Assembly (NCBI GenBank): GCA_963210315.1 | Contig: OY723290.1 | Span: forward strand, 496,001 to 560,000 | Length of the DNA stretch: 64,000 nucleotides | Origin: Rhynchopus euleeides | Lineage: Eukaryota > Euglenozoa > Diplonemea > Diplonemida > Diplonemidae | Direction: 5' to 3' | Shown here: positions 51,813-62,732 of the stretch, piece by piece | Position numbering within the stretch: the stretch's first letter is position 1 | Layout: each line of letters begins with the position of its first letter | Notes under the pieces: model-generated | What the model was told of the DNA's origin: nothing | The model's input: the letters and a program-made list of their open reading frames with translations, nothing else | Database searches by the model: none | Made by a program: the position numbers and the translations under genes

Positions 51813-54364
51813 AATAAATCAGAAAAATGCAAGGTCCGGTGGATTTTGGCGGCCCGACATAAAATAAACGACTTAATTAAAACGATACCGCTTTAACACC
51901 GACTTATTTGCCGCGAAGTCTGTAAGTCACCCCATGCCCCCACCCCCCACCTTTCCGTAAGCCCGTAATCAAGAAGAAATCCAAACACGAAAAGCGGTGG
52001 GGGGAAGTATGCAGTGCGATCTATCTCTCTGGCTGCCGACAAACCCCACCGCCTTACTGCAAAGCAAGGCACTGGGGGTGTCTTGCTTTGCATTCGCGCC
52101 GCCAGAAGGGGAGGAAAGCGGGCACCCAAATGGCAAGCAGCGCTCTGCTGAAGCTGCAGTGCTGCGATGGCTCACAGCATGTCATGATGATTCGGACACA
52201 TGTGTTGCGTATTTTTTGGTCGCTTCTCTTTTTGGATGACCCCCGACAGCCAAAAACCTGGCCTGGGTCTCAATGTCAATTGCACAAAACTATAAAAAAC
52301 CCCGAACAGAGAGGGGGCGTAGGTGGGTTGGGGTGGGGTGGGGGTGGGTCACGAGGAGGAGGAGGAGGAGGCAATCTCCACCTCTAGATAGGACGGGCAG
52401 CGCCACAAATCCCGTCTTCCTCGGATCGTATCCTCGAGACTCCGTTGTTTGGTATCGCATACATAAACACGGAAGAGCCACACACACTGCGGATATTCAG
52501 GTCACAGGGCTACCTGCGAGATAAAGAAAGCAAAGTCGTTTCTTTTCGGGTGGGTGTTGATCAGAGCACTATCTATGAACTGTTTTCACGGTTTCAGGAA
52601 CTGCGGTTTGGCATTCAGGCTCGAGAAGCGCGGGGGAGTCGTTTCCTCGGATAGCAGCAAATGGGTCTCCCCACGATCCCCACCCTCCGCAGCCGCTTCT
52701 GTCCGGCAAAGCGCCTCATTGTGAAAGAGTGGTGCCATTCATTTCAAGCCAAACCGCGAAACAGGCCCCTGCACCAAACGTTTAGAGTAGAACACTGGTG
52801 TTGGTTATCGCATTTATTGGTTTTTTCACGCGCATATACATCACCGGAAACAGCCCGCATCTTGCCCCTTGTATCAAAAAAGACCCCTTCAGGGGTGACC
52901 TGGTGGTGGGGCCGCCACCGGTGTTGAGGTGGGGGAGCCTATAGGCTGCACCACAAGGCACTGCCGCCACTCATCAGGCCGCCACTCTGAACACAGGGCA
53001 CCGCCTTCCCGGTAGTGGGTGCTGTTGAGGCAAACCCACAACACCAGACCCACCGCCGAGTGCGTCACGTGAGAGAACCGAGAATGGGGATGGGAGGGGG
53101 GCCGCGGTGGCGAACGCACGATGTCTTGGGGCGTCACAGCGCCAAAACGCGGAACAACGCCGTCTCGGGGGACATATACACGGGGGGTGGTAGGTTAGTG
53201 TATGTCACCCCCCGCCAGGGCCGCTTGGGGGTGACATAAACACACCCCTTTTGGGGGGTGACATATACACGGGGGGTGGTAGGTAAGGCTTTTATCACAT
53301 AAGATGTGCGATGTCTGTGTGGCATTCAGACAATGGGCTCACGTTGCGTGTGTGGTGGCAGTGGTGACATCATCAACAAGCAGGCGCTCGCTGTGCTCCA
53401 CTGTGGGTGTGTGTGATAATCAAACACCGCGTTGGCAAAAAAAAGGAATGGGGTGAGAACGATTGAAGGGGGGCGGTGGGGGGGGGGGGGGGGCGTCAGG
53501 CGGGGGCGGTGGCGTTTTTTTTTTTTTGCGATGCCTGCTTTTTTTTGCACTCCGTTGTTGGGAGTAGCAGCAGACACCCCAACACCCCCCCCCCCTCCTC
53601 CTCTCCCCCCACCCCCACCCCCCCTTCACAGGAAAGCAGTTTTCTTTTGTGGGCGAACTATGAAATGCAATGTCCAATTCGTGCGCTGCCACAACAAGCC
53701 ATTTTTTTCCACCGTGACCTGGGTGCAAAAGGATCCTTCATCCTACTTGCGCCTTCCGCATCGCCCACAGCGCCCACTGGAAGCGCACGCCAACCCCTCG
53801 GAGAGAGAACGGGTGACCCCAGCAAAGCAGACAGGGCATGTGGATGGGGCAAGCATTGCAACGCAGCCCTTATTCTGTCAACCCTTCGTATTGTGTCATG
53901 GTGTCTCGTGTATCCTTCCCCAACAACAAACACGCGGCGCTTTTCATATAATTCTTGCGGGGGGAGGGGGGGGGGGGGTGTTCGTTCAATATCTTCTCAC
54001 GCGCTACCGCCAACACCAAAACACGCCACCCATATAAAAACCCCCCAGAGGCAAACGCCCACCCCCATCCCCAATGAAGAAAAGAAAGAATCAGCATCTT
54101 AGACGGAACAGACTCATGAGACGGCATATTTTTTCTGGGAAATTGTTAGAGAGGATTCTTGGAGGGGGGGGGGGGGGATGGGGGAATGGAGGGGGCATCC
54201 TTTTCATTCATCGCTTCCCCCCCCTCTCTCTCCCTCCCTTCTGCTCTGCCCACCCCCCCTCCCCTGCCCCAACCCACCCCACCCCCCCCCCATTTCTTCT
54301 GTTTCCGACAGCGGAACTTTGCACGGCTGCGTTTGTCACACACACATCACCCCCCCCCCCCCCT
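51813..54364. other. Spacer with short tandem repeats
   Basis: A GGGGGGTGGTAGGT unit with flanking ACATATACAC is repeated at 53170-53195 and 53251-53283. A GAGGAG repeat lies at 52353-52370. G-runs lie at 53479-53493, C-runs at 53587-53595 and 54353-54363. Apart from the fragment at 52388-52654 no gene is seen. Confidence 0.5.
52388..52654 (+). pseudogene. Possible coding remnant or exon
   Basis: About 88 residues open between two TAGs: LETPLFGIAYINTEEPHTLR ... SKVVSFRVGVDQSTIYELFS. The composition is protein-like and unlike the low-complexity frames around it, but there is no good ATG. The left end follows a CCACCTCTAG that could be an acceptor. No family is recognised. Confidence 0.3.
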
Positions 54365-57300
54365 TCACTGCAACCAGAGGGGCAGGTCTGACTTGGGGTC
54401 AGCAGCAGAGGCACGCCTCCTACCTGCCCCTGCAGCCGGCACATCCCCCTCGGCGGGCTGGCTGGCGAGGGGCCCAGCTGGGGCAGCCCCACGCGCAGGC
54501 GGGGTATCGTCATCAAGCCAGGACGGCTTGTCACGCACAGCCGTCGGCCCTGCTGGTGCTGCCGAGCCAATCCCGCCGGACAGCGGGGCTGCGCTGTCAG
54601 CAGGCAAGAGGCTGCGGCGGCGTGTGGGCGCCCCGCTGTCGCCGAAAGGCCCACCCGCAGCTGCGCCGCCAGGCAGCCCAGTGCGGGCAGCGGGGCCAGC
54701 AGCAGGTTCCGAGGTGGGTGTGTCGCGCATCCACAGCGGCACGTCCTTCTCCGTCTGCACCGGCGCCGCGTCGGCGGCGGCGGCGGCAGGGCCCGGTGCC
54801 GCAGGGGAGGCGTTGACCACCTTCAGCGGCTTCAGGTTGTCGTCCCCCGAGTTGCGCAGCCAGCTCGGCACATCGGACCCAGGGCCCGCCCCCGTGGGGG
54901 ACGGGGTCCCTGACCCCGAGGCAGACTTCGGCTGGCTGCCGCCACCCGCCCCGCGGAGGTGCGTCTCCTCGCGGATCTCCTCCTCGTCGAGCCACGAGGG
55001 CATCTGGATAGGGGATGGCGTGGAGGGGGGTGGTGGGCAGCCCCGCAGCAGAGAAAAAAAGCAAGACTTTTGACACCACCCTAGACAGGAGAGGTGCCAA
55101 GGTGTGGGTGCATACCTCAGGGTTCTTTGCCGGCGCAATCTCCTTCGGCTTGGACGCACCCGAGTAGGGCGGGGTGCGCCCCCGCCCCCCGGCATAAGGG
55201 GACGAGTTGCCTGAGGAGGGCGGACGCTGCGACGGCGCGTCGGGGCTGGGGCCCGAGGCGGCAGCAGGCGCCACAGCAGGCGCTGCTTCGGGCTTATCCT
55301 GCACGGCATCGCCACTGCCGTGGCGGGTCGGGAGCTGCGGTGTGTGATGCGGTGGCGGGGAATGAGGGGGAAGGGGGAGGGGGTGTCGGGCTGATCTTTA
55401 CACGGTGAGGAACGACTGGCCCACGCCCAAATATCCTGGCACCTCGCACCACAGCCCCACGTCACTTTCCACGGGCCGCCAGGCGCGTCAGCGTCGGCGT
55501 CCGCCCGCCCCCAGTCAGAGAGGCAACAGACACGACTCGGCAGGGGGCGGGCACAACAAAAAAGGGAGAGTCGTCACTGTGCATATCAGCACGGTCCCGC
55601 CCGTGGACTCCCACACGTCAGGGTGCACCTTTTTGGGATATCGGAATATCGGGGGTCCAGACCCCCGCGAGCGGGGGTATGGACCCCGCTCGCGGGGGTC
55701 GTCTGGGCACCAAAAATAGCAGGGCAGACTCCCGCTAGCGGGGGTCGCCCAGACCCCCGCTCCAGGGGGTGGGAGTCCACCGTGTATGCGAACCCCCCTC
55801 ACGCCAAAAACCCAAGAAGGGGGCCATACCGGGTGGGCAACGAGCGGCTTCAGTGGGGGCAGCCCGAAGTCGAACACCTCCGGGGCCGGCTCCTCCTGCA
55901 CGGCCGGCTCCTCTTCATCTGCTGAAGCCTTCGGCGCCCCAGCCACAGCAGGGTTGGGCGACTGCGCTGGCACGCTGTCAGCTCTGCCGCTCTGCATCTC
56001 GAAGTCATCCTCATAGTCGGAGTCAGACTCCGCCGCACCCGCATCGCTCCCACCCGCTGCTGGCACGCCGTCCTGCGGCGCGCTGGGCTGCGTGCCTGGT
56101 GGTGAGGGCGTGTTCTCCGATGGGGCCACCGGACCCACCTCCTCTGGCGCCGCCTCCGCTTCCGCTTCCGGCGCCTCTTCGGGAGCAGCTGCGGCCGCCG
56201 CCGCTGCAGCCTGAGCGGGACGCGCTGGGGGCGACACCGGGGGTGCCGAGGCCTCGGGGGAGTCGTCCTGCTGCTGCTGAGGGGCTGCGGCTCTGCTCAC
56301 AGGCACAGTCGCCTTGCTGGGTGTCGCAGCCCCGCTGGTCGCAGCCGACTTCGCAGGCGAGATGTCAGGCGGGGGCATCTGGGACCGCGCGGCGGACAGG
56401 GCGCCCATCGCGGCGGACGACCTCCGCCTCTTCATGGGGGTGCCCCGGGGGGACTTCGCGTCGATCCCCAGCGCCGCCTTCATCTCGCGCACCTCCCTCT
56501 TCAGGGAGATGATCTCGTCCCGCTCGTCGGAGGCGCGCTGCACCTCCGCCACACGCTCAGCAGAGGCCTTCTGCTTGCGCAGGACGTTGAGGCGGTATTC
56601 CAGATTCTCCTGCTCTTCGGTCAGCTCCTGCAGCTCGCGGGTCAGCTCATTGCCACGCTTGATGTCATGCAGGGTCACGTCGGGATATTTATCCTCGCGC
56701 TGCAGCTGCGCCAGACGCTTTGTGTGAAACTCCGCATGCCCGCGGCTCTGCTGCTGGACCTTCTCCAGACGCTCGACCTGGATGCGCAGCACACGCATCT
56801 CGTCTTTGAAGTTGCGGATGTGCTCCCTCCGGATCTTGTCGGGATCGCTGAACAGCTTCAGCCGCTTCTCGTTCTCCCGCTGCTCCCCCATCAGGCGCTT
56901 GTTCGCCTCAGACAGCTTCACCTTCTGCCCCTCCGCCTTCCGCATGCGGGACTCCACCTTCTCCTCCTTCGCAGCCTCGCGGTACCGCTTCTCCAGCAGC
57001 TCATTTTGATACACCAGGGTGCGGTACTCCTCCTCCAGGAGCTTCATCCGCTGCTCCTGCGTCTTGCGGGCTGCACGATCCGCCTTCAGCTGCCCGCGCC
57101 TGCGGAGGAGGTCCTCCAGCTGGGTCCGCACCAGATCCACCTTGTCCTGCAGCTCGGTGTTTTTCGACCGCAGGTTCTCGATGAGCTGCTGGCGCGTCAG
57201 CTGCTGCTGCTGCGCACCCTCCTGCGGGGTGCTCCACGCGTTGTTCTTCTTCGCCTTCGCCTCAAACGGCTGCCGCTTCTGGGGCTTCGCTGCGGCACGC

Positions 57301-59792
57301 GGGGAGGGCTGCTTGTTGCGCTTCTTCACAGCCCCCTCGGGGTTCGACTCGGGCCGCTTGGCCCGCGCCGCCTGCGGCCCCCCCGCAGCGCTGGACTTCC
57401 GCCGCATGTTGGAGTCGGGCTGCGAGTCAGACCGCCGCAGCACAGGCGCAGCATGCTCCACAGCTGGCAGCGCGGCTGCCGCCGCAGCCACCGCAGGCAG
57501 CTCCCCACCGATATCCTCCGGGGTGCCTGGGCTGCGCGGCACAGGCGCTGTCTTCGCCTTCCCGGCGCCGGTCCCCCCAGAGCCCGACGACGCTGAGGAG
57601 GACACAGACGACGAACGGGACCGGGATTCCTGCGGCGTCTCCGCCTCCGCCACCTCCGCCTGCCTGGCGGGCGACGGCGTCGACGAGCGGGTGTGATAGC
57701 TGGAGGAGTATGCCGACGAGGGTGTGGACACACGCGACTGCGGCACCGCCTCCTCCTGCCGTTCCTCCTCCTGTGGGGGCGGTGTGGCGGAGGGCCCTGA
57801 CGCCGACACTGATGACGACGACGACGCCCGCGACACCGACGAGGCCGCCGACACAGCAGAGGCAGGGCGCTCCTGCTGCTCCGCAGGCGGCGCTGCCGCC
57901 GCCGCATCCTCCTCCGCACCGCTCTCCGATGCAGCAGATGACGCAGATTCGTCGGCAGCCGGGCTGGGGCTGGGGCTGCCCTCCGCAGCCTGCGGCTCGG
58001 GCGTCTCCACCGGCTCAGCCATCGCCTCCTTCGCACCCTGCTCCTCCTCGGCCTCGGCGGGTATGCTTGCCGCCTCCTCCGCAGGCGATGTGGCGTGGGA
58101 CACTGAGGCATCCTCCTCCGCCTCCGCCTCCACTTCAGGTTCAGGCTCAGGGTCTGGCTTCTCCTCCTCCTCCTTCTCAGCGGTGTAGTGTGTCACGACA
58201 GGCACCTCCTCGTCGTCGGTGTGGTAGCTCGACGCGGTGGAGGGGCGCGACTCGTCATCGAGGTATCGCGGCGACGACTCCGCCTGCTGCGGGATGTCCT
58301 GCTGCGGCAGCAGCACCTGCTGCCCCGCCGCCACCTCCTCCGTCTCCCCCACGGCGCCCCCGCCATCGCCCTCCTCCTCCACCACCACCCCCTCCTCCGC
58401 ATCACTCTGCGACGCCCGCGACGACTCCGGCGCCGGAGACGACACCCGAGACGACGGCACATCCGCACCACCCCCCACCTCCTTCTCCTCCCCCTCCCCC
58501 CCGTCAGCAGAGGCAGCGGTCTCCTTCGCAGTGGATGCATCATCCTTCTCAGTGTCGGGCTTCTCCTGCTCCGCCTTCTCACTCTCTGTGGGCTTCTCGC
58601 TCGCCGTGTCCTCCGCGTCCCCCTCTGTGCGGCTATCCGCAGGCATGCCTTGGGGTATGGTGCGCTCCGTCTCTGGGTCCTCCCCCTGGGAGGACGCTGC
58701 TGACCCCCCCTCGGAGCTGGGCTCCGGGGAGGCGCGCTGCTTCGTCAGCTCATCCAGCGACGCGGCAACCTCCGCCCCCTGCTGGTCGCGGAGCACCACC
58801 TCCTGCACCGGCACCGGCTCGATCTGCTGCGTCTCACTCTCGAAGACAACTCCGACAATCTCACTCTCCTCGCGAACCATCGCGACCCGGCCCTCCCTCC
58901 CGTCAACCTCAACGGCATCCCCCACCAGGAAGGACCTCTTCCTCTCCTGCAAGGGTGTCAGCATGGAGGGGAGAAGGCCCTGCATGCCTTCGGAGGTTTC
59001 CACACCGATCCGCCCGCGCGAGATGCCGACCACCGTGGCGCGCTCCCCAGTGGCGTTGACCGTCACGCCGGAGCCGGTGGGGAAGCGTTTGCGGAGTGCC
59101 TCGGGTGAGTCGGGGTCGCTCTCGTCATACTCGTCGCTGCTGCCGTCGGACTCAGCACCCCCCAGCTCCGCGGTGAGGCGCTGCGGGAGGAACCCGCGCG
59201 CCTTCCCCCGCTCGCCCCCGGAGAGGAGCCGCACCCCGACACGCCCCCTCCCCGTCCCGGTCACCTCGCAGAGCTCCCCGGTGCGGATGACGCGGAGGCG
59301 CTGCCCGGGGCGCACGTCCTCACACCTCACGTGGGGTGTTGAGGATGACTGAGAGCCTGCGTCAGACGCCCCGTCCTCCGTCTCAGGCGTGGGTGGGACG
59401 GAGGGTGTTGCATCGTCGGCCTGAGGGGGTGGTGTGGAGGAGGCGGGGTCAGCCGGGGTGGTGTTGCCGGCGTCGCTGCCGCTGTCGGAGTTTTCCTCGA
59501 AGGGGACAAGGTCCCCGCTGACGGTGCGCTCGCGCACCATGGGGCCTGTGGTGACATGCATCGGAGGCAGGTCGGAAGACCCGTCTCCGGAGGGTTGGGG
59601 CTGTTCGGCTGTCACGTCACCCTCCTCCCCACCGCCCTCACCACCTCCAGCATCCGAGGTGAATGGTTTTGCGTCCTCCCCTTCAGGGCGGGGTCCCGTG
59701 GCGGGATGGGTTTCGACTGCGCTTCCCAGCCCTGCGGAGAAATCGTAGTCCTGGTAGCTGTCGGAGACCCCGTCGCTGTCCTGTGATGTCAT
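54365..59792 (-). CDS. Large acidic coiled-coil protein with SH3/KOW-like repeats, three exons
   Basis: Proposed exons 59792-55830, 55334-55116 and 55003-54365 (minus) join in frame to about 1606 residues. The start ATG follows GCCTGCAG, suitable for an acceptor. Three SH3/KOW-like repeats lie at about residues 161-204, 237-275 and 282-331 (TGELCEVTGTGRGRVGV, TGERATVVGISRGRIGV, VDGREGRVAMVREESEIVGV). A long Glu/Ser/Pro-rich disordered region follows, then a coiled coil (about 857-1110, Gln/Arg/Leu/Glu heptads). The C-terminus has five [MVLK]P[SL]W[LM] motifs (MPSWLDEEE, VPSWLRNSG, VPLWMRDT, KPSWLDDD, LPLWLQ). The SH3-like modules plus coiled coil suggest a cytoskeletal or scaffold protein; the family is not recognised. 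Without splicing, the first exon would read about 104 further codons into intron and transposon. Confidence 0.75.
55004..55115 (-). other. GT-AG intron of coiled-coil gene (112 nt)
   Basis: Donor CCTGAG/GTATGC and acceptor CTATCCAG/ATGCCC. Removal joins AKNPE to MPSWLDEEE in phase 0 and removes an out-of-frame, low-quality stretch. Confidence 0.75.
55401..55784. mobile_element. CACGGTG-family element inside an intron
   Basis: Left end CACGGTGAGG and right end GTCCACCGTG, flanked by TA (55399-55400, 55785-55786). The right half has GGGGGTC..CCCGC(T/G)AGCGGG palindromes like the 46943-50400 TIRs. An alternative left end (CGTGGACTCCCA) lies at 55602, which would make the element 182 bp with the LINE-like fragment beside it. 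Confidence 0.7.
55456..55602 (+). repeat. Fragment matching the LINE 3' region (21998-22145)
   Basis: About 147 bp match the DNA just downstream of LINE ORF2 in the same sense, with about six differences. It is either a strongly 5'-truncated LINE copy or a SINE sharing the LINE tail. It lies inside (or next to) the intronic element. Confidence 0.75.
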
Positions 59793-61157
59793 CTGCAGGC
59801 TGGCGAAGTGAGGCCCTGGCGGCGCAGGAGGCAGCCCCGCAGGGGCTGCGTCCACAACACCCTCCGCTGCAATTGTGCCGTGTGTGGGTGTGGGGGGGGG
59901 GGGGAAAGAGCGAGGAGCAGGAGAGTGGCAACAGGGGTGGGGGGGGGTCAGCAGGCGATGCCGCTTGCAGTGCCCCTACCCCTGGTGAGGGCGGAGGAGG
60001 GAGGGGGGGGGATGGGGTGTGTGTGTGTGTGTGTGTCTGCCTGGGCAGGGGGGAGGGCCCCTTTGTGAGGGGTGGCGGAGCTCGGGCTCTCGCCACAACA
60101 AAGTGCCTGTGGGAGGGGTGGGGGTGGATGCGGGCTGGTGGCTGGGCGGAGATGGCGCGAAAGATGCAGTGGGGGATGGCAACAGGCACCGCGGCGTAGT
60201 GTGCTGGTTCGAAAGTCGCCCATATATCTGCAGCGAGAGGGGTGGTGGGCTGGGTCACAAACAGTCTTTCATGCGATCTGTGTTCCCCCACCCCAGTGAT
60301 AACCGCTGCTGAGTACGACGGCACGTCCCCCGACAGCGTCTGGCGGTTCCACATTCCCTCCCACTGGGGTGCCAGGCAGCATCACAGAGCCATTTCCAAG
60401 GGGAAAACAGTTGCTCGCGAAGGTAAAAAATGGCAAACAAAATCGCACAACGTCAGGGTAAAAAAACCCACACCCCACCCCCATATCTCGTGTAGTAAAA
60501 ACCCCCTATTCTGCAACACCAATTCTGTGGATCCTTTGTATTTCTTTGCCTCCTTCACAATAGGTTCGTCCCCCTGACACTGGGTTCAACCTTGTCACAG
60601 CACGCGTGGGTGGAAGGCGGAGGCGCTACCAGGATTCAACGTCCTCAGTGCTGATCGCACCAAGTCTTTGGCAAGGTCCGCGGGGGAAGATTCATCGGGG
60701 AGGGGGAAACATTGAACGATGGTTCAGCAGAGAGGGGGTTCCGTTTCACTCAGGTAAAGTCGCCAATCTGTGGGCCCGTCCCAATCGGTTCCGCGCAGGG
60801 ATATTCGGAATACACGTGGGTTGTGTGCAGGATCAGGAACAACCCTGGACACAAAGAGAGGATAGTTGAAAACAGGGTTTCGTCGATCACAAAGGTCTGA
60901 GCTGTATTTCACACCAGGGTTCCTAGCCACTTCCACCACGGAATCCACAATTGCAGGGGGGCTTGGAGAGAGTGTGGTTGTGCATCAAACCCGGTGAACC
61001 CGGCTTGTGATGGGATAAGGTGGCCGGGCAGCCGGCAGGACCCACCCAGATGGGCCTGAAAGCGCGAGTGATGGAGCTTCGACTGCCCGACACGAGTGTA
61101 CAACGCAAACCAAGAGTGCTGCTTCTGTTCGCTACGTTGATTCTGTGTGTGCTCTGC
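59793..61157. other. Spacer with duplicated segment
   Basis: 59793-60420 holds the leader region of the coiled-coil gene and a GT microsatellite (60016-60034). From about 60426 it is a copy of 62938-63517. No gene is supported, though small frames conserved in both copies exist (minus 60724-60948). Confidence 0.5.
60426..61096 (+). repeat. Direct repeat, copy 1 (flanks the DUF4116 gene)
   Basis: Matches 62938-63517 in the same orientation. From 60680 on the two look essentially identical over about 415 bp. The first 150 bp are diverged, and copy 1 has about 95 extra bases near 60580-60675. Confidence 0.85.
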
Positions 61158-62732
61158 TCACACCGCCTCCTCCTGCAAGCCGGGTTGCAGAGCGGGGCTC
61201 GCATACGACACATTCTCTGGGTTGGCACGCACCGCTTGGAGTGCGACCTCGCGGTCCGCCTGCAGATCTGCACTTGCAAAGGCAAGCAATGCACCGCTCG
61301 ATTTCTTTGACACGTCTGCAAAGGCTGCCAGTGCCGCCTGCCTGTCACCACGCACATGCTCACCTGCACACATGAAGTTCTCGGGATCCTTGCGGATGGC
61401 AGGCAGGGCAACCTGTATGTCGTCACGCAGCGCATCGGGAAGGGTGCGGAAGCAGGACCCGCGAGCTGTGACAATCTGTGATGCGAAATCCCTGTCATCG
61501 CGTAGCACATCCGCCATGTGGATGTGCGCATCGGAGTCACGCCCGAGTGCCATCAGGACCACCTCCTTGTCTCCACGCAGGGCCTCGCTCATGTGCTGAA
61601 ACGGTGCCGAGCTGCTTTCAAGAGCCAGCATCGCGACCTCCTTGTCCCCACGCAGCTGTTCGCTCAGATATTGAAACTCTCTGTAGTCTGACTCGACGGC
61701 CTTCATGGCAACCGCTTTGTCACCGCGGTGGAGTCCCATTGTCTTGTCCGCCCGCAGCTCCTCACTCATGTGTTGCACTGCGTCTCTGGCATAGTACCCC
61801 CCCTTCTTGAGAGCCTCCAGGGCCACGTCTTTGTCGCCGCGCAGCTCCTCACTCATGTGCTGGAATTCAAACCAGACACCGCGTGATTTGATTGCCTTCA
61901 GGGCCACCTCTTTGTCTCCACGAAGTGCCATGCTCAGGTCTCTGTACCTTAGTTTGTCGCCACACAACATATCCGTGGCCAGCTGCACGTTCCCAGAGAG
62001 AATCACCTCGCTCAAGTACTCCCTCATGTAAGAGTCGAAGTCGTTGTAGCTTGTTTCGAGATCCATCGCCATCATCACCACATCCTTATCGTCACGAAGG
62101 GTCGTGCTGATGTCTTTGAAAGCGAGATGTCTACTCTTCAGTGCACCCAGAACGAACTCCTTGTGATTGAGCCACATCTCCCTGTTTGGGAAATGGGATG
62201 ACCTGTCAACACGATACTTCAAAGAAGCAAGAGCAACATCAACGTCACGCCTCAGAGCAGGGCTAGCAAGGGACAAGAATTTGGGACGAAGGTACACGAG
62301 CTGCTGCATCACCTCTTTGTCGTCGTACAGAGACGGCGGCACCCAGCGAGGGAAAAAGGGTGACTTCGTCGCGCACCTGTCCTGTTTGCGACAGACACAG
62401 TAGTACTTCAGCGTCGCCAGCACACACTCACGCCGCGTCCGTGCCCACAGCGGGAGGTCGTCCATGGTGATCTTGCCGTCGAGCAGCTGCTTGACAAACT
62501 CCCGCACGCCACGTTCGACCTGAACCCGGCACCCACCCGAGAAGGCAGCGATGCTGCTGACAGCCTCCGCATCGTCACACGCCACACGCTGCCCGCCCAC
62601 ACTCAGCTCCACGTCGTCACCGAAGCCGAAGGCCTCCCCGCACTGCCGCTTCACAGCAGACAGTGTTGCATCTGCCTCGATCGGCACAGCCTCCTCCCGC
62701 CCTGCCAGCTTGTCGACCGCAAACACCTCCAT
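61158..62732 (-). CDS. DUF4116-repeat protein with ubiquitin-like N-terminus
   Basis: 524 residues from an ATG at 62732 to a TGA at 61158. Residues 1-75 have a beta-grasp, ubiquitin-like pattern (ADATLSAVKRQCGEAFGFGD, VELSVGGQRV). The rest is about a dozen helical repeats of about 45 residues with the consensus LRGDKEVALKAL...FQHMSEE, the signature of DUF4116, which is common in protists and of unknown function. One repeat is shortened (LRADKTMGLHRGDKAVAMKA), as if two units had fused by deletion. The gene lies between direct repeats (60426-61096, 62938-63517), suggesting it was part of a tandem array. A protein-interaction scaffold is likely. Confidence 0.85.
   Translation of the reverse strand: MEVFAVDKLAGREEAVPIEADATLSAVKRQCGEAFGFGDDVELSVGGQRVACDDAEAVSSIAAFSGGCRVQVERGVREFVKQLLDGKITMDDLPLWARTRRECVLATLKYYCVCRKQDRCATKSPFFPRWVPPSLYDDKEVMQQLVYLRPKFLSLASPALRRDVDVALASLKYRVDRSSHFPNREMWLNHKEFVLGALKSRHLAFKDISTTLRDDKDVVMMAMDLETSYNDFDSYMREYLSEVILSGNVQLATDMLCGDKLRYRDLSMALRGDKEVALKAIKSRGVWFEFQHMSEELRGDKDVALEALKKGGYYARDAVQHMSEELRADKTMGLHRGDKAVAMKAVESDYREFQYLSEQLRGDKEVAMLALESSSAPFQHMSEALRGDKEVVLMALGRDSDAHIHMADVLRDDRDFASQIVTARGSCFRTLPDALRDDIQVALPAIRKDPENFMCAGEHVRGDRQAALAAFADVSKKSSGALLAFASADLQADREVALQAVRANPENVSYASPALQPGLQEEAV

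Larger units (their letters stand above)
55335..55829 (-). other. GT-AG intron of coiled-coil gene, enlarged by a transposon
   Basis: Donor CACCCG/GTATGG and acceptor CACACCGCAG/CTCCCG, phase 0, joining PLVAHP to LPTRHGSG. At 495 nt it is much longer than its neighbour; removing the 55401-55784 element plus one TA leaves 109 nt, close to the other intron's 112. Confidence 0.7.

Noticed and set aside
53432-54102. Overlapping forward frames of about 200 residues
   Set aside because: Both read through G-, T- and C-runs in a spacer; no conserved pattern.
55116-55465. N-terminal part of a 366-residue minus frame (MTWGCGARC...)
   Set aside because: It reads intron, element and the wrong frame of exon 2; only the part from 55003 down is protein-like.
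55515-55829. C-terminal about 104 residues of the unspliced coiled-coil frame
   Set aside because: This part translates the intron and the CACGGTG element; clean GT-AG junctions restore a better continuation.
57710-59059. 449-residue forward open frame, Pro/Arg-rich
   Set aside because: Antisense shadow of the coiled-coil gene's low-complexity Glu/Ser region.
60724-60948. 74-residue minus frame, identical in the copy at 63145-63369
   Set aside because: Identity is explained by the DNA duplication itself; there is no independent evidence of coding.
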